NCBI GenBank assembly: GCA_046729975.1
Contig: JBKPHS010000118.1
Span: 1-22,741, forward strand
From: JBKPHS01 sp046729975
Lineage (GTDB): Bacteria; Actinomycetota; Thermoleophilia; Solirubrobacterales; Thermoleophilaceae
DNA length: 22,741 nt
Direction of reading: 5' to 3'
Translations under genes and position numbers: made by a program
Notes under the pieces: generated by a model
Seen by the model: only the letters and a program-made list of their open reading frames with translations
What the model was told of the DNA's origin: nothing
The model's database searches: none
Part shown: positions 14,966 to 22,444 of the stretch, piece after piece
Layout: each line of letters opens with the position of its first letter
Numbering within the stretch: the first letter of the stretch is position 1

Positions 14966-15661
14966 GTGGTCACCGAGAGCTTCGACAACGACAGGCGGCG
15001 CCTGCTCGGCGCCGTCAGGCACTTGGGCGGCGCAGTCGGCCTCGCGGCTGTGCGGCCCGCGGCCGGCGCCGTCTCGGCCGGCCTGCGGCTCGAGCGCGCG
15101 GCCAGGGACGCGGTCAGAAGGCGCCTGGCCGAGGCGGTCCTGTCCGCGGTCGACACGGTGCTCGCCTCCAGCGTCGCCGAGCAGACCGTCGACCGCGCGA
15201 TGTCGAGCGGGCTCGCCCAGCACGCCGTCGATCGCGCGCTCGAGGGCCCGCTGCTCGACGCGCTTGCTGAGGACCTCGCGCGCTACGCGGTGGTCGAGCG
15301 CATCGCCGACCGGCTGCTCGCCGAGGGCATCGTCGAGCACACCGTCGGCCGCGTACTCGACGGGCCGGAGCTCGAGCGGGTGGTCGGCTCGGTGCTCGAG
15401 AGCTCGGCTGCGGAACGGCTCGTCGCGCAGGCGATCGACAGCCGGCTCGTGGATCAGACGGTGGCTCGACTGCTCGCGAGCGAGGACCTCTGGCTGCTCG
15501 TGAACGAGATCGCGGAGAGCCCGGCCGTCACCGATGCGATCGCGCAGCAGGGCGTCGGCTTCGCGGACCAGGTCGCGGGCGGGGTGCGGTCGCGCTCGCG
15601 CAACGCCGATGCTCGGCTGGAACGCGCCGCGCGAAGAGCGCTGCGGAGACCGCTCCGGTGA
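14966..15661 (+). CDS. Uncharacterised helical-repeat protein coupled to RDD protein
   Basis: A 231-residue protein I do not recognise. After a basic N-terminus (about 1-55) it has a degenerate repeat of a 'V-x-R-x-L' helix followed by a small polar or glycine turn: TVDRAMSSGLAQH, AVDRALEGPLLDAL, VVERIADRLLAEG, TVGRVLDGPELERVV, VAQAIDSRLVDQ and TVARLLASEDLW (about 72-175). The C-terminus is arginine-rich. No TM segment or signal peptide is clear, though the amphipathic helices could lie on a membrane. The start is GTG 14966, with GGGAG about ten bases upstream. Its stop overlaps the RDD start (GTGA at 15658), so the two are translationally coupled. The coupling suggests a role with the RDD membrane protein. 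A coding gene is well supported by the long clean frame and coupling; function is unknown. Confidence 0.75.
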   Translation: MVTESFDNDRRRLLGAVRHLGGAVGLAAVRPAAGAVSAGLRLERAARDAVRRRLAEAVLSAVDTVLASSVAEQTVDRAMSSGLAQHAVDRALEGPLLDALAEDLARYAVVERIADRLLAEGIVEHTVGRVLDGPELERVVGSVLESSAAERLVAQAIDSRLVDQTVARLLASEDLWLLVNEIAESPAVTDAIAQQGVGFADQVAGGVRSRSRNADARLERAARRALRRPLR

Positions 15662-16218
15662 ACGAGGCGGCGCGGGGAGCGCGCGAGGGCGCCCTTTCGC
15701 GCCCGAATGCGCGGAGCATGGCGGCGCGCATCGACGGCGAGGCGCCCGGCGTCGCGCAGGAGCTGCGCTACGAGGGACTGGTGACCCGCGGCATCGCGTT
15801 CGCGATAGACGCCGCGGTTATCAATGTGATCGCGATCCTTGTGACGGCCGCCGTCACACTCGTCGTCTCCGTGCTCGCGGTCCCCGATTGGCTCGACACC
15901 GTCCTGGTCGCGGTCGGTGGCGCGCTCTTCCTCGCCTGGTCGGTCGGCTACTTTGTGGTCTTCTGGTCGACCACCGGGCAGACGCCAGGCTCCCGCCTGA
16001 TGCGGATCCGCGTCTGCCGCGCCGACGACAGCACGGTCCTGACGCCGGCCCGCGCCCTGCAGCGCGTGGTCTGGCTTACGCTCGCAGCGATCCCGCTGTT
16101 CGCCGGCTTCCTGCCGATCCTGCTGGACGACCGCCGCCGCGGCGTGCACGACATGCTCGCTGGCACGGTCGTCGTCGAGGCGCCCGAGCTCACTCGCCGG
16201 GAAGCCGGGACGTCATAG
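15658..16218 (+). CDS. RDD family membrane protein
   Basis: A 186-residue RDD-family protein. It has a polar N-terminus (about 40 residues), TM1 with TRGIAFAIDAAVINVI (about 42-57), which carries the characteristic Arg and Asp, TM2 (about 81-103), the conserved TTGQTPGSRLMRIRVCR loop (about 105-121), TM3 (about 138-160), and the terminal DRRRGVHDMLAGTVVV (about 160-176). RDD proteins are small integral membrane proteins with mostly unknown roles; some act in ion or proton exchange. The GTG at 15658 overlaps the previous stop by four bases (GTGA). An internal ATG at 15718 (MAARIDGE) is a possible alternative. Its stop codon directly abuts the stop of the converging gene at 16219 with no base between. 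Confidence 0.9.
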   Translation: MNEAARGAREGALSRPNARSMAARIDGEAPGVAQELRYEGLVTRGIAFAIDAAVINVIAILVTAAVTLVVSVLAVPDWLDTVLVAVGGALFLAWSVGYFVVFWSTTGQTPGSRLMRIRVCRADDSTVLTPARALQRVVWLTLAAIPLFAGFLPILLDDRRRGVHDMLAGTVVVEAPELTRREAGTS

Positions 16219-17604
16219 TCACGGGCCGGGCCTGGCCGCCGGCGTCGATCCGGCCGAGCCGAGGATCTGCGCCTTCTCGCGCTCGAACTCGGCGGCGTCG
16301 AGCACGCCGGCGTCGCGCAGCCGGCCGAGCCGCTCGAGCCGCTCGAGGGGGTCCGGCGCGACGGTCCCGCCCCCGTGCGTGCCCCGCCCGCGGATCCGGC
16401 GGCCCATTCCCGAGACTCGCTCGCGCATCCGCTCCATCGACTCCTCGCGGCTGGCGTGGGGGAACTCGCGCGCGGTCTGGCGCCTGAGCATCTCGACGCC
16501 CAGGGCGAGCAGCGCCACCAGCACGAGCGTCGGGATCAGCCGCCGGAAGGCCGGGGTCGGCTCCAATGCCAGGAGGATCAGCACAAACAGCGCGAGGGCG
16601 CCGTACGCCAGGCGCGGCTCGCGCAGGTAGGGAGCGAGCGTCCGCCGCGTCGCGGTCGCCGGCGCGGTCGGGCCGGCGAGCCAAGCCGCGCCGACCAGGA
16701 AGATGCCGTAGACGATCGCCGCCGACGCCGCCTCCACCAGCAGCGACGTCGATATCGACCACGTCGCCTCGGCCGCCGGTCGCACGGCTTCCGTGGACGC
16801 CAGCGCGTCGACGACCGCGTCGCCCGCGAACGAGCGCGCGACGAGCGCGGCGACGCCGGCGAGAAGCAGGCCGAACCCGGCTGCGCGCAGGGCCTGGCGC
16901 CGCCATCCCCGGGCGAGGTAGACGGCCAGCACGAGCAGGCCGAGCATGAGGACCACGAGCACGACCGCCGCGGCGCGCAGCGCGTCGACCCCGTCCTGGG
17001 CGAGCTCGAGGTTGTCGGCGTCCATGATCTTGACCTGTGCGGCGTTTTCCGGGATGCGCGCCTCGGCCCGCTCGCCGACGCCGACTCGATCCGCCGTCTG
17101 CCCGAGGAGCGCCCGCAGGTCGAGCGTCACATCTCCGCCCTCGGTCGAGACGACATCACCGCCGCCCTCGATCACGTTGATGAAGCGCTCGTGCGCGCGT
17201 CGGTTGGCCTGCTCCCAGAGCGCCTGCGGACGTGGTCTCTCGAGCAGCTCGTTCGTACCGCGGACGGCTAGGTCCTTGAGGGCGCCGGCGGCAGGACCCG
17301 CAAGCGGCTGCGCCCGGGGCGGGAGGGCCGCCGCCAGCCGAGCCTGCACGTCGGTGTTCGCATAGAGCTGATCGACGAGGAAGACCGCGGTCTGGTTCCG
17401 GATCGCGTCGTCCTCGAGCAGCTCGCTGCTGGTGTCGGTCCAGTTGTCGCTGTCGAGCAGCTGCCGGTTGGCCCACAAGGCGAAGACCGCCACGAACGCG
17501 AGCAGCGACGCGACAGCGATGAGCGCGAGCGGCAGCCGCCTTCGCCGCACCGCGGATGGGGCGGTCGGAGCGTCCGACACGGCGTCGGCGGGCCCGAGGC
17601 TCAT
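16219..17604 (-). CDS. Large multi-TM membrane protein with extracytoplasmic domain and C-terminal SHOCT
   Basis: A 461-residue protein. TM1 (about 26-45) is followed by a roughly 160-residue domain predicted outside the cell (46-208; starts LLDSDNWTDTSSELLEDDAIRN, pattern similar to actinobacterial membrane proteins with an 'LLDTD-W' start). Then come several TMs (about 209-231, 239-258, 285-310, 334-349 and 356-374), a charged arginine-rich linker (375-410), and SHOCT (418-448: LERLERLGRLRDAGVLDAAEFEREKAQIL). No catalytic motif is seen. The open frame continues upstream, but ATG 17604 gives a normal N-terminus and avoids the divergent gene's promoter. The start has GAGG close by, so initiation is uncertain. 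It is divergent from the HerA-like gene and convergent with RDD. An envelope sensor or scaffold role is only a guess. Confidence 0.82.
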   Translation of the reverse strand: MSLGPADAVSDAPTAPSAVRRRRLPLALIAVASLLAFVAVFALWANRQLLDSDNWTDTSSELLEDDAIRNQTAVFLVDQLYANTDVQARLAAALPPRAQPLAGPAAGALKDLAVRGTNELLERPRPQALWEQANRRAHERFINVIEGGGDVVSTEGGDVTLDLRALLGQTADRVGVGERAEARIPENAAQVKIMDADNLELAQDGVDALRAAAVVLVVLMLGLLVLAVYLARGWRRQALRAAGFGLLLAGVAALVARSFAGDAVVDALASTEAVRPAAEATWSISTSLLVEAASAAIVYGIFLVGAAWLAGPTAPATATRRTLAPYLREPRLAYGALALFVLILLALEPTPAFRRLIPTLVLVALLALGVEMLRRQTAREFPHASREESMERMRERVSGMGRRIRGRGTHGGGTVAPDPLERLERLGRLRDAGVLDAAEFEREKAQILGSAGSTPAARPGP

Positions 17605-17769
17605 CGCCTCGTAGCCAACTCTCGGCGCCGCTCGCGGGCAATGATGCCGGCCGGTGTCCTGCGGGGAGGCGGGCCACCCTCGGCGGGCGGGGGTGCACGC
17701 CGTACCGCCAGACACAGGCGAGCGTCCTTGCCGCGGCAGCCGGGGCGGCGCGATCCTCAAGGCGAGGTG

Positions 17770-17847
17770 ATGGAAGCGCCGCGACAGTACCCGTCGGGCC
17801 TGTGCCTGGCGCGGGCCTTCAGGCGTTGGGGCCTGGAGCCCGCATGA
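17770..17847 (+). CDS. Possible 25-residue leader ORF coupled to the HerA-like gene
   Basis: An ATG at 17770 is preceded by GGCGAGGTG and opens a 25-codon frame beginning MEAPRQYPSGLCLAR and ending GLEPA. Its TGA overlaps the next gene's ATG (ATGA at 17844), an arrangement typical of translational coupling. The product is basic and contains one cysteine. No attenuator hairpin or run of regulatory codons is evident. In DNA this GC-rich a short open frame can arise by chance, so the evidence is the start site and the exact overlap only. Confidence 0.35.
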   Translation: MEAPRQYPSGLCLARAFRRWGLEPA

Positions 17848-19430
17848 GTGTCGACCAGTTCGCACCCGGCGACTCCAACGAGCTCCGCCGCGCGCTGCGT
17901 CGCGCCTCGCAGGTCGTGCCGCTCGCCTGGTCGGCGGGCGGCCGCCGCTTCAGCTTCCAGGCCCCACTGACGCTGGCGCTTCCCGGTGGGAGCTACGCGC
18001 TGCTCACGGACGGGGACGGCACGCGCTACCTCGGGCAGGTCCTCGAGCGGGCGGTGACCGAGCGCACGGGGCCGAGCTGGACGCTCGAGCTCGACGCGGC
18101 GGAGCCATCCGCCATGGGCCGCGTCAAGGAAGCGCAGGTGGAGATTCCGATCCGGATGCTCGAAGGGTCGGGCGACCTGGTCGCCCGCCTCGACGGCGAC
18201 GACCTGGTGCCGGCGCGCGCCGAGGACGCCTTTCGGGAGGCGGACCTCGAGCCGGCGCCGCCCGAGCTCGTGGCCTCGTACCGGGACGTGCTCGATTCGA
18301 ACGCGACGCTCCTCGACGTCGGTCGCGCTCTCGGCACCGACGGCGGCCGCGCCCATCTGCACGCTGAGGGCTTCGCCCGGCATACCTTCCTCTGCGGCCA
18401 GAGCGGCGCGGGGAAGACCTTCGCGCTCGGGGTGGTGCTCGAGCGGCTGCTGCTGGAGACCGAGCTGCCACTCGTGATCCTGGATCCGAACGGCGACTTC
18501 GTCGGGCTTGGCGCTGCGCACGAGCCCGAGGCCGTGAACCGCACCCGCTCGGAGGCCCTTCCGGCCCGCGAACTCGCGGAGCTCGTGGAGCGCTACCGCG
18601 CCGCCGCGCGCGGTGTCAGGGTCTTCTCGGAGGGCCACGAGCCGCTGCGCTTGCACTTCGGCGAGCTCTCACCGGAGGTGCGAGCGGCGGTGGTGGGCCT
18701 CGATCCGCTAGCCGACCGGGAGGAGTACGGCGCCTTTGCGCGCCTGGCCGAGGGACGCGACTCGCTCTCCGAGGTCCGCCACGCCGCGGTTGCCGACCTC
18801 TCTCCGGAGGGCCGGCAGATCGCCCTCCGGATCGACAACCTAGGAGTCGGCGGCTGGGATGTCTGGGCCCGGACCGGCGAGCCTTCCGTGCTCGACGCCC
18901 TGGGCGGCGCCCGCGCAGCTGTTATCGACCTCTCGAGCCTGAACACAGCTGAGGAGCAGGCGCTAGTCGCCGGCGCCGTCCTCACCCTGCTCTGGCGGCG
19001 CCGCGCCGAGCGCCGCCCGGTCTTGATCGTGATCGACGAGGCGCACAACATCTGTCCCGCTCAACCGGCTCTCGCCCTCCAGCGCGAGGGCCGGGAACAG
19101 GTCGTCCGCTTCGCCGGGGAGGGCCGCAAGTACGGGCTCCACCTGTTGCTCGTCACGCAGCGGCCGGACAAGCTCGAGGCGAACGCGTTGACCCAGTGCG
19201 ACAACCTCGTGCTGCTGCGCCTCAACGGAGCCGCGGACGTCGCGCGGCTCGCCACGGCCTTTTCCTTCGTGCCGGGCCCGCTGCTCGCCGAGGCGCCTAC
19301 CTTCGCAAAGGGCGAGGCCCTGCTGATCGGCGGCATGGCAGGAAGGCCGATCAGGGCCGCCTTCGAGGGGCGGCTCTCGCCCGAGGGCGGCGGCGACGTG
19401 CCCACCAGCTGGGCCACACCGACGAGATAG
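17844..19430 (+). CDS. HerA-like (DUF87) ATP-binding protein, probable DNA translocase
   Basis: A 528-residue ATPase of the HerA/FtsK-like class. Residues 20-150 are a beta-rich region that fits the HAS-barrel seen before HerA ATPase domains. Walker A is GQSGAGKT (185-192), a DPNGDF segment follows at 214-219, Walker B is VLIVIDEAHN (393-402), EGRKYG (426-431) offers a candidate arginine finger, and LLVTQRPDKL (435-444) and FAKGEALLIGG (488-497) are characteristic of the family. HerA proteins form hexamers that pump DNA, usually with the NurA nuclease in end resection; some bacterial versions act with SIR2 or nuclease partners in phage defence. No such partner is visible here. The start ATG 17844 has CTGGAG at good spacing and overlaps the stop of a possible leader ORF. 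Confidence 0.87.
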   Translation: MSVDQFAPGDSNELRRALRRASQVVPLAWSAGGRRFSFQAPLTLALPGGSYALLTDGDGTRYLGQVLERAVTERTGPSWTLELDAAEPSAMGRVKEAQVEIPIRMLEGSGDLVARLDGDDLVPARAEDAFREADLEPAPPELVASYRDVLDSNATLLDVGRALGTDGGRAHLHAEGFARHTFLCGQSGAGKTFALGVVLERLLLETELPLVILDPNGDFVGLGAAHEPEAVNRTRSEALPARELAELVERYRAAARGVRVFSEGHEPLRLHFGELSPEVRAAVVGLDPLADREEYGAFARLAEGRDSLSEVRHAAVADLSPEGRQIALRIDNLGVGGWDVWARTGEPSVLDALGGARAAVIDLSSLNTAEEQALVAGAVLTLLWRRRAERRPVLIVIDEAHNICPAQPALALQREGREQVVRFAGEGRKYGLHLLLVTQRPDKLEANALTQCDNLVLLRLNGAADVARLATAFSFVPGPLLAEAPTFAKGEALLIGGMAGRPIRAAFEGRLSPEGGGDVPTSWATPTR

Positions 19431-19538
19431 CGAAGGGTGATCCTGGCCCCCCTCCCGCTCTCGTGCACGCACCCTCGCCCCCGGCGGCCCCCGAACCTAT
19501 CGTGACTTCGCGTCGACAGCCGACGACTGGAGGTATGA

Positions 19539-19988
19539 ATGGAAGCCCATAACGGCGAACTCGGCCCGATCGACATCGTCGTCATCGCCTACCCGGCCGG
19601 CGCGCCCATGACCGGCGAGGCCGCCCCGCTTCTCGCCGACCTGGCGGACCGCGGGATCATCCGCGTGCTCGACGCCATGTTCGTGCGGAAGAACGAGGAC
19701 GGGACGTACTCCGGCTTCGAGGCCCGAGACCTGGACGACAAGGGTGTCGGGGACTTCACGCTATTCGAGGGCGCCTCCTCCGGCCTGCTCGGCGACGAGG
19801 ACGCTGCGAAGGCGGCAGAGGCAATCGAGCCTGGTAGCGCGGCGGTGCTGATCGTCTACGAGAACCGCTGGGCGGCGCCGTTCGTTGCCGCGGTGCGCCG
19901 CAACGGCGGCGTGCCGGTCGCGTTCGAGCGCATCCCGGCGCAGGATCTGATCGAGGCCCTCGACGCCGTCGAACCGACGGCGCCCTGA
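19539..19988 (+). CDS. DUF6325 family protein
   Basis: A 149-residue soluble acidic protein. The opening LGPIDIVVIAYP, the DLADRGIIRVLDAMFVRKNEDG segment and AAVLIVYENRWAAPFVAAVRRNGG match DUF6325 (related to the DUF1269-type membrane-associated stress proteins), which is commonly encoded directly before a small SHOCT protein. That is exactly the arrangement here, 15 bases before the next start. The ATG at 19539 has GGAGG seven bases upstream; an overlapping ATG at 19535 is out of frame. Repeated alpha/beta pattern and lack of TM suggest a cytoplasmic ferredoxin-like fold. The biochemical role is unknown. It starts 108 bases after the HerA-like gene and may or may not share its transcript. 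Confidence 0.88.
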   Translation: MEAHNGELGPIDIVVIAYPAGAPMTGEAAPLLADLADRGIIRVLDAMFVRKNEDGTYSGFEARDLDDKGVGDFTLFEGASSGLLGDEDAAKAAEAIEPGSAAVLIVYENRWAAPFVAAVRRNGGVPVAFERIPAQDLIEALDAVEPTAP

Positions 19989-20003
19989 CGGAAAGGACAA
20001 GCC

Positions 20004-20258
20004 ATGCCAGGACTGCTTCGCGGGATGGCCCGCACGGCCGTCGTCGCCGGCACCGCGACCGCTGTCTCGAACCGCGTGAGCCGTCGCCAGGCTGGACGCT
20101 GGGCCGAGCAGGACGCGGTGGCTTACGAGCCAGAGCCGGCCGCGGCGCCCGCTGCGCCGGACCCGATCGAGCAGCTCCGCCAGCTCGGCGAGCTGCACCA
20201 GCAGGGCGTGCTTACCGACGAGGAGTTCGCGGCCCAGAAGGCGAAGCTGCTCGGCTAA
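20004..20258 (+). CDS. Small SHOCT-domain protein
   Basis: An 84-residue protein: a short hydrophobic N-terminal helix (MARTAVVAGTATAVSNRV, about 8-25), an alanine/proline linker, and a C-terminal SHOCT domain (DPIEQLRQLGELHQQGVLTDEEF, about 52-74, then AAQKAKLLG). The GGAAAGGA ribosome binding site precedes ATG 20004. It is 15 bases downstream of the DUF6325 gene, the usual partner. The N-terminal helix may dip into the membrane and the SHOCT part may mediate assembly. It is one of three SHOCT proteins in the window. Confidence 0.88.
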   Translation: MPGLLRGMARTAVVAGTATAVSNRVSRRQAGRWAEQDAVAYEPEPAAAPAAPDPIEQLRQLGELHQQGVLTDEEFAAQKAKLLG

Positions 20259-20301
20259 GGCAGCGGAGTCGGGCTCGTGCTCCGACTCGCGCGCCGCCCA
20301 C

Positions 20302-20829
20302 ATGCTGTCGCTCATGGCGAAAGGGCGCACGTCGCTGCTCTTGCTGCTCCCGATGGCGGCGCTGCTCGGCGCCGGCTGCGGCAGCGACACGGTCGACACC
20401 GGCGAGGTAGAGCAGCAGATCGAGGAACAGCTCTCGACCGCAACCGCGGAGATCGCCTCCGTTTCGTGCCCGGAGGAAGTCGAGGAAGAAGAGGGTGGGA
20501 AGTTCGAGTGCGACGCCAAGCTCGAGGGCGGGGGCAAGGCGGTCGTCGTCGTAACGCAGACGGACGACAGGAGCAAGGAGTTCATCTACGAAGTCAAGCC
20601 GGGCACCATGCGGCTCGCCGATGACTCCATCGAGCCGTATCTGGAGCAGCAGATCGCCGCGAAGGGAGTCAAGACCGACGTGAACTGCCCCGATCTCGTA
20701 GCTGTCAAGGAAGGGGAGTCGACGACCTGCAGCGCGGTCACCTCCGGCGGCCGCGAGCTCCAGGTCACCTTCACCTGGGACGACGACGCAGGAAGCGTCG
20801 ACTCCTCTTCCGTCGAGACGCAGGGCTAG
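20302..20829 (+). CDS. Lipoprotein with two DUF4333-like repeats
   Basis: A 175-residue secreted protein. Residues 1-26 are a lipoprotein signal peptide: basic KGR, then LLLLLPMAALLGAGC with the lipidated C26. Two similar modules follow. Each has a conserved Cys-Pro (SVSCPEEV near 50-57; DVNCPDLV near 131-138), a glycine turn and a second cysteine (FEC; TTC), then a beta strand, as in DUF4333. The two cysteines of each module are positioned to form a disulfide. Glutamate-rich low-complexity sequence (EEVEEEEGG) lies in the first. Alternative start ATG 20314 (MAKGRTS) is equally good. It should sit on the outer face of the cytoplasmic membrane. The function of DUF4333 is unknown. It follows the SHOCT gene by 43 bases. 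Confidence 0.85.
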   Translation: MLSLMAKGRTSLLLLLPMAALLGAGCGSDTVDTGEVEQQIEEQLSTATAEIASVSCPEEVEEEEGGKFECDAKLEGGGKAVVVVTQTDDRSKEFIYEVKPGTMRLADDSIEPYLEQQIAAKGVKTDVNCPDLVAVKEGESTTCSAVTSGGRELQVTFTWDDDAGSVDSSSVETQG

Positions 20830-20835
20830 TGTTGA

Positions 20836-20851
20836 CCGCCTCTATCGGCGG
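20836..20851. terminator. Hairpin spanning the convergent gene ends
   Basis: CCGCC, a six-base loop, GGCGG makes a 5-bp stem just past the lipoprotein stop; the stop codon of the converging YihY gene lies in the loop. It could end transcription from either side, but the stem is short and has no T-run. Confidence 0.3.
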
Positions 20852-21789
20852 GGTCGGATCCTGACGAACAGACCGCGGAGCGTGTCGAGCAGGTAGCGGC
20901 CAACGGGCCTGCCCTCCTCCTTCTCCTGCTCGAGCGCGCGATCGATCGCCACGGCCGTAGCGAGCAGTGACGCCTGGGCAGCTACGTGCGCGCCGTAGAC
21001 GATCGCGACGGCATCGAGGTAGGCGGCGAAGACGACCGCGAGCAGGGCGCCCAGCGTGCCGTAGACGGCGCTCGTGTCGCCGAACGCCGAGAAGTACGCC
21101 TCCGCTCCGAGTTGCACGAGGATCACCCCTGCCAGCGCCACCAGCCCGCCCACCAGCGCCGCCCTCAGCCCGGCGCGCGTCACGGGCAGCACGCGGAAGA
21201 GGCCGACCAGAACCGCCAGCAGGAGCGCGACGGGGACGAGCTTCGTGACCGTGAACTGTGCAACCGCCACGATCCACGGGTGGTCGCCGATGGTGTCCGC
21301 GAGCGAGCCCGAGAGGGTCAGCCCGAGGCCCGCGATCAGGGTCGGCGCGACGATCAGGGTTAGGCCTGTGTCAAGCGCCTTACCCGGAACGTATGGACGG
21401 GTGTCCTCCTCACCCCAGGCCTGGTTGACGGCGTGGCGCAGGGCGCCGATCGCGCCACTCGCCGAGTAGAGGAGCGCCACCGCTCCGATCCAACCGAGGC
21501 TTCCGGCCCCGGCGGCGACGTCGTCCAGGAGCGCTTCCACCTCGCGCCGATCGGAAGCGTCCGCGAGCGGCAAGGCCTCGACGATCGAGTCGACGATCGA
21601 CTGGCGGACGCTGTCGTCGTCGAGCACCGCAGAGAAGCACCAGACCAGCAGGAGCAGGGTCGCCGGGAACGACATCACGAGGAAGTACGCGACCTGCGCC
21701 GCGTCGCGCGTTCCGGCCTCGCGGATAAGTGAGTCCACGCCCTTGCGCAGCAGCAGCGCGGCGCGCGCTGGGAAGCGCCGGAGGGTCAC
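20842..21789 (-). CDS. YihY/BrkB family inner-membrane protein
   Basis: A 315-residue member of the YihY/virulence-factor BrkB family (once mis-named RNase BN). It has a cytoplasmic N-terminus, the family's opening helix with AAQVAYFLVMSFPATLLLLVW (about 30-50), a loop with DASDRREVEALLDD, GWIGAVALLYSASGAIGALRHAVNQAWG (99-126), further TMs near 140-160, 174-200 and 207-230, and the terminal VYGTLGALLAVVFAAYLDAVAIVYGAHVA (242-270). About six TMs are expected. The function is unresolved. The frame extends upstream; GTG 21789 is chosen because homologous alignment begins near it, but there is no clear ribosome binding site, so the start may be a little farther upstream. It is convergent with the lipoprotein, 12 bases apart. 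Confidence 0.88.
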   Translation of the reverse strand: MTLRRFPARAALLLRKGVDSLIREAGTRDAAQVAYFLVMSFPATLLLLVWCFSAVLDDDSVRQSIVDSIVEALPLADASDRREVEALLDDVAAGAGSLGWIGAVALLYSASGAIGALRHAVNQAWGEEDTRPYVPGKALDTGLTLIVAPTLIAGLGLTLSGSLADTIGDHPWIVAVAQFTVTKLVPVALLLAVLVGLFRVLPVTRAGLRAALVGGLVALAGVILVQLGAEAYFSAFGDTSAVYGTLGALLAVVFAAYLDAVAIVYGAHVAAQASLLATAVAIDRALEQEKEEGRPVGRYLLDTLRGLFVRIRPRR

Positions 21790-21865
21790 GATGTCGGACG
21801 TTGATCCGGCGAGGGCCAAGGGACAATGGCGCCTGCCGGTGTCAAGGAGGGCAGCGCGCACTACC

Positions 21866-21905
21866 GGTGCGCCGCTCAGGCGCACCTTCCGGGGTGCAAG
21901 CACCC
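21866..21905. promoter_or_regulatory. Two tandem hairpins in a divergent intergenic region
   Basis: GGTGCGCC, loop GCTCA, GGCGCACC is a perfect 8-bp inverted repeat at 21866-21886. Five bases on, GGGTG, CAAG, CACCC forms a second stem at 21892-21905. They lie in the 225-base spacer between the divergent YihY and DUF7144 genes. They could be an operator, a leader structure, or a terminator of an unseen short transcript; no T-run follows. Confidence 0.35.
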
Positions 21906-22014
21906 TTCCCGCAAGTGTGCTCACCCCATTGCGGCGCGGCGGCGAGGGACAGACGATGGCGCCGACCATCCCGGCCGGTCGGCGTCGTGGCGGCGCCGGC
22001 GGAAGGAGCGCGCG

Positions 22015-22413
22015 ATGGACCAACAGGTCAGAAGCGACCGCTGGCTCATGTTCGCCGGCATCATGGTGCTGATCGCGGGCGTGCTGAACACGATCTGGGG
22101 CCTTGCCGCGATCGATGGGGCCCAGTTCTTCGTCGAAGACACCAGGTTCATAATCGAGGACCTCAAGACCTGGGGTTGGATCATCCTGATCGTCGGCGTG
22201 ATCCAGCTCCTCGCCGCGTTCTCGATCTGGGCCGGAGGGGAGTTCGGCCGCTGGATCGGAATCATCGCCGCCGGCCTGAGTGCGATCGGCGCCCTCCTCT
22301 CGATTCCGGGGTTCCCCCTCTGGTCGGTGTGCATCTTCGGTCTCGACCTGCTGATCATCTACGGCCTCGTCGTGTACGGCGGCCGACAGGCGCGCGGTCC
22401 AGTAACGGACTGA
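22015..22413 (+). CDS. DUF7144 family four-TM membrane protein
   Basis: A 132-residue integral membrane protein. It has about four TMs: WLMFAGIMVLIAGVLNTIWG (about 10-29), WGWIILIVGVIQLLAAFSIW (about 53-72), FGRWIGIIAAGLSAIGALL (about 77-95) and WSVCIFGLDLLIIYGLVVYGG (about 102-122). The order and the DGAQFFVEDTRFIIEDLKTWGW loop are characteristic of DUF7144, common in actinobacteria. ATG 22015 has AAGGAG seven bases upstream. An in-frame ATG at 21826 would add a cysteine- and arginine-rich tail that runs through the hairpin region; the ribosome binding site argues against it. No function is known for the family. Confidence 0.92.
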   Translation: MDQQVRSDRWLMFAGIMVLIAGVLNTIWGLAAIDGAQFFVEDTRFIIEDLKTWGWIILIVGVIQLLAAFSIWAGGEFGRWIGIIAAGLSAIGALLSIPGFPLWSVCIFGLDLLIIYGLVVYGGRQARGPVTD

Positions 22414-22444
22414 CCTACGTCCAGTCCCAGGCCGGAAGCGTCGG

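Noticed and set aside
17844..19430. HerA-like gene as part of a phage-defence system.
   Set aside because: No SIR2, nuclease, DUF4297 or toxin-like partner and no mobile element is visible nearby, so a defence label is not supported.
21826..22014. N-terminal extension of the DUF7144 protein from the ATG at 21826.
   Set aside because: The extension is unlike family members and has no membrane character; AAGGAG lies directly before 22015.
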